This document shows, in pieces, positions 61,600-64,000 of a DNA stretch of 64,000 nt. Position 1 is the stretch's first letter; each line of letters starts with the position of its first letter. Location: contig LS997564.1 of NCBI GenBank assembly GCA_000469685.2, positions 26,650,459 to 26,714,458 of the forward strand, read 5' to 3'. Source of the DNA: Haemonchus contortus. Its lineage: Eukaryota > Nematoda > Chromadorea > Rhabditida > Trichostrongylidae. The notes beneath the pieces were generated by a model. The model did no database searches. It was not told the DNA's origin and saw only the letters and a list, made by a program, of their open reading frames with translations. The position numbers were made by a program, and so were the translations under genes.

Positions 61600-62975
61600 C
61601 ATTCCCTTGAACCCAAAGGTGTTCTTCGGCAAGTCCTTTGCCCTTTGGTAGAACTTCTTCAGTGGATCGGCGAAAGTTTCAGGCCATAACAGGCTATCCA
61701 AAAGGGGACGACTATGATAACGATCTGTATGAGCACGAACGCTCGCATCGGAAGCTTGTATCGAAGATCTGATGGTGCAAGCCAGGAAGATTAAGTACGA
61801 TCAGGAAGGCATTCCATCCTACACGCCTCTTCGGAGACTGGAGAAGATCGGCCACTGGAACATGCGACAACAGAGTCGTCGCCGGTGTAGGTGTCTTCGT
61901 CAAAACGCGTTTCATATGGGCTTGGAAATGCTCATCAGAAAGGACTTTACGGAATGAGTTAGCAGGGTGAAAGACTGTTTGACTTTGTCCTGTCGACACC
62001 ATCCATGGTGATTCCCAGTTCCGAAAGTAATCTATTTTTGATGGATTTGGAAGTCTGGTGGGCAATTCTATAAAGGCATAGATCACACGTCTGCAATCAA
62101 AAGTTTCGCCTGACTGACGTCGGTGTTGTTCCAAAGTTCTACACAGTATTGAACCTTCGTCTCCTCCATGCTGGTTTCTGTTCTTTGGTGCGTGCAGCGA
62201 GGGCTGTGAAGTTCAGGAAATGAAGCTCCATGATCGTCATCAAAGGAGATCACTTCGCTTCACTTGCGAGCTTATAGGAATGGAATGAGGATTATAATAG
62301 GCTCATCGAACATCTTCACGATAGCGCTAGGAAAGCGAAGGGTCTACAACAAACCAGAGGACGTTTCTCATTGAAGACTCTTGGGCTGATACGCCAGCGT
62401 GGAATTACGCGAGCTAAAGGCAATTATCAGCTGACGTCCAAACTTGTGAAACCATGCAGGGAAGCAGTGAAGGAAGATCTTACAAAGGGAAGAGAAGCAG
62501 CTTTGGCCGAAGACGCCCAGGCCCAGACGGTCATTCCTATAGCCCCCTGGAGCTTCGCTAATTCAAAGATCAAGATGACTACCCTTCATGGCCCTGACGG
62601 AACAGGAAGTGTATCTCAAAGGCAATGGAGGAGGTCGTGTACGACCGACCACTACTCCGATCTCTTCGACCGCCACCTCTATTTGCCTAAATTCCATCTT
62701 AGGCAAAACGGATATGTCGTCCCTTCACCATTCCCTACCTAGATTCGACATGCCATCACGTGGATTACGCATTGTGCGGCTTCCAGTCCCGATGGAAGCA
62801 AACCAGAACATCTGAGGAGTCTTCTTGCTGTTATCGCCAGAACTCTGGCTAAGCTCTCTGAGCGGTATTTGTCGGAATGCAGAGTAACCTCGTCGTAGAA
62901 GACTAGGAAGACTATGCTGCTGCGAAAGAAAGGAGATCGCGACGATGTTGGCAACTATGGTCAAATCATTCGCGC
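61600..62975 (+). pseudogene. Decayed RTE-type LINE (endonuclease and start of reverse transcriptase)
   Basis: The 5' half resembles the RTE endonuclease start: after GGGACGACTATGA come ACGAACGCTCGCATCGG, then CGAAGATCTGATG and AAGATTAAGTACGA, spread over shifted frames. From about 62300 one frame reads YNRLIEHLHDSARKAKG, then KTLGLIRQRG, NYQLTSKL, HYSDLFDRHLYLP, NGYVVPS, DGSKPEHL, RTLAKLSERYLSEC and KKGDRDDVGNYG. These are the conserved linker and first RT block of nematode RTE elements. In-frame stops occur near 62740 and 62898, and homology ends at about 62975, so it is a truncated, inactive copy. Confidence 0.85.
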
Positions 62976-64000
62976 CTGTGCACTGTTGGCGCGCGGCGGC
63001 TATCTACCCGTGTCTGTATTGAAACTTGCAACTGAGCCTCTCCGTCCTAATTTGCGAGTCCTGTTTTCTACTGTTCTCTGAATTTGCTCGAGTGGACGGT
63101 TTATATCGTATTAATCTGCTGATCTACTCCTATTTGCGTCGAGGATTCGGCTTTTGTTGTATTATCGCTGTGATTTTAGATTGATTTCTCCGGTAACGCG
63201 CAGATCACCACGGCCCGTGATCTATATTGAATGTGTAACTGGGTCGTCTCAACAGGTGTATTGACGAGTTTTCTTTTACTTTTTTGGCAATGACCACTCC
63301 CCTCCGAGGTGTTTTTAAAGGCACAAAGAGGTCGTGTCCCTTACATCTCCGGTGGCTTCTCCATCCCAACCTGCTGGACTGGACGATGTTATGCGGGAAG
63401 TCAATGCCTCTTCGCTGGTTCCTGACTGTGTTAAGGTCGCATTCGATGAGCTGAAAAGGGAACCTGGAGATGTCAAAGCTGAGCGAGATAAGTTGCGAGA
63501 AGAAAATCTTATTTTGCGCCAAAAATTAGGGCTCGCTCCTGATGTACCTCTTACTAGTGCTGAACCTATTATTGATCACCCTGTCAATTCTGTTCGTTCC
63601 GATTTTGTTGATTGTGTCAAGAATCTGAGCGCCGCGCAGGTGTACCTGAGCTCAGAGAATGTAGCATCCGTAGGAAATTGTTTTGTGATAATAATAGTGT
63701 TCTGAACATTCTGGAGTCTTTGAATGTTGACTGTTTACCCGTTGCTGTGTATAGGCTTGGGCGCCCGATTAGGGACAGAGACAGATTGCTCAAAGTTGTA
63801 CTACCATCGTCTTACTTTCAACGTTTGGCAATTTCTCGTGCTTCTCGACTCCGCTTCTTTCCTGGTCGTGGGGTGTATCTCAGAGAGTCCGGCACAAATG
63901 CGGAGAGGAAGCGGCTTCGTGAAGAACGCATGAAGCTTACAAATTCACATTCCACTCCTCAGAGCAGTGTTAGCAATGTGCCGGTGCAACACAACACCGG
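62976..64000 (+). mobile_element. 5' part of a second non-LTR retrotransposon (5' UTR and ORF1-like region)
   Basis: Homology to the RTE ends and GC-rich, 5'-UTR-like sequence starts near 62985. An ORF1-like protein begins at the ATG at 63290 (MTTPLRGVFKGTKR). It continues in another frame from about 63334 with a bZIP-like coiled coil (ERDKLREENLILRQKL), and from about 63635 in a third frame with LFCDNNSVLNILESLN, AVYRLGRPIRDRDR and FFPGRGVYLRESG. Such RLGR...GVYLRE patterns are seen in ORF1-type proteins of nematode LINEs. At least two single-base frameshifts are implied. The element runs off the window; the LINE clade is uncertain. Confidence 0.6.

Noticed and set aside
61712..62134. 140-codon minus-strand frame
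   Set aside because: It is antisense to the decayed RTE endonuclease region, which is recognisable on the plus strand.
1..64000. CRISPR arrays, bacterial operons, rRNA genes, prophage
   Set aside because: The sequence is clearly eukaryotic; no direct-repeat/spacer array, rRNA segment or polycistronic bacterial layout was seen.

Overview
The window is nuclear DNA from a clade V nematode. It is most likely a hookworm (Ancylostoma/Necator type): short introns with TTTCAG-type acceptors, a nematode FMRFamide-like neuropeptide gene, RTE-type LINE remnants resembling those I know from hookworms, tRNA-derived SINEs and many long G runs. The species cannot be fixed from sequence alone.

Two protein genes can be modelled with confidence, both on the minus strand. 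(1) 42266-57795 encodes the KMT2C/KMT2D (MLL3/4) histone H3K4 methyltransferase, orthologue of C. elegans set-16. I could follow 48 exons with consistent splice phase, giving about 2,318 residues: an N-terminal Cys-rich region, a PHD cluster, an HMG-box-like segment, coiled-coil and Gln/Pro-rich linkers, an extended PHD, FYRN/FYRC, a Win-type WDR5-binding motif, and SET plus post-SET ending in WMN-stop. (2) 21878-25320 is a three-exon, 81-residue neuropeptide precursor, orthologue of flp-15: signal peptide, then two GPLRFG peptides flanked by dibasic sites, with an AATAAA signal downstream. Its exons are too short to show up as long ORFs.

Region by region: 1-21.6 kb is mostly unannotatable intergenic sequence with GC-rich islands (about 2.2-2.56 and 6.8-7.4 kb), a TA-flanked MITE (4746-5143), a 415-bp MITE with a 9-bp target duplication (12519-12933), SINEs and hairpins. 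21.69-25.36 kb is flp-15. 25.4-42.1 kb is gene-poor, with a cluster of SINE copies between 29.4 and 39.2 kb and several hairpins. 42.27-57.8 kb is set-16, with fold-back elements in two introns. 57.8-61.6 kb holds its presumed promoter, a GC-rich island and a SINE. 61.6-64 kb is a decayed RTE LINE abutting the 5' part of a second non-LTR element that runs off the window.

The two genes have separate roles (chromatin regulation and peptide signalling). They are same-strand neighbours, flp-15 lying about 17 kb downstream of set-16; nothing suggests an operon.
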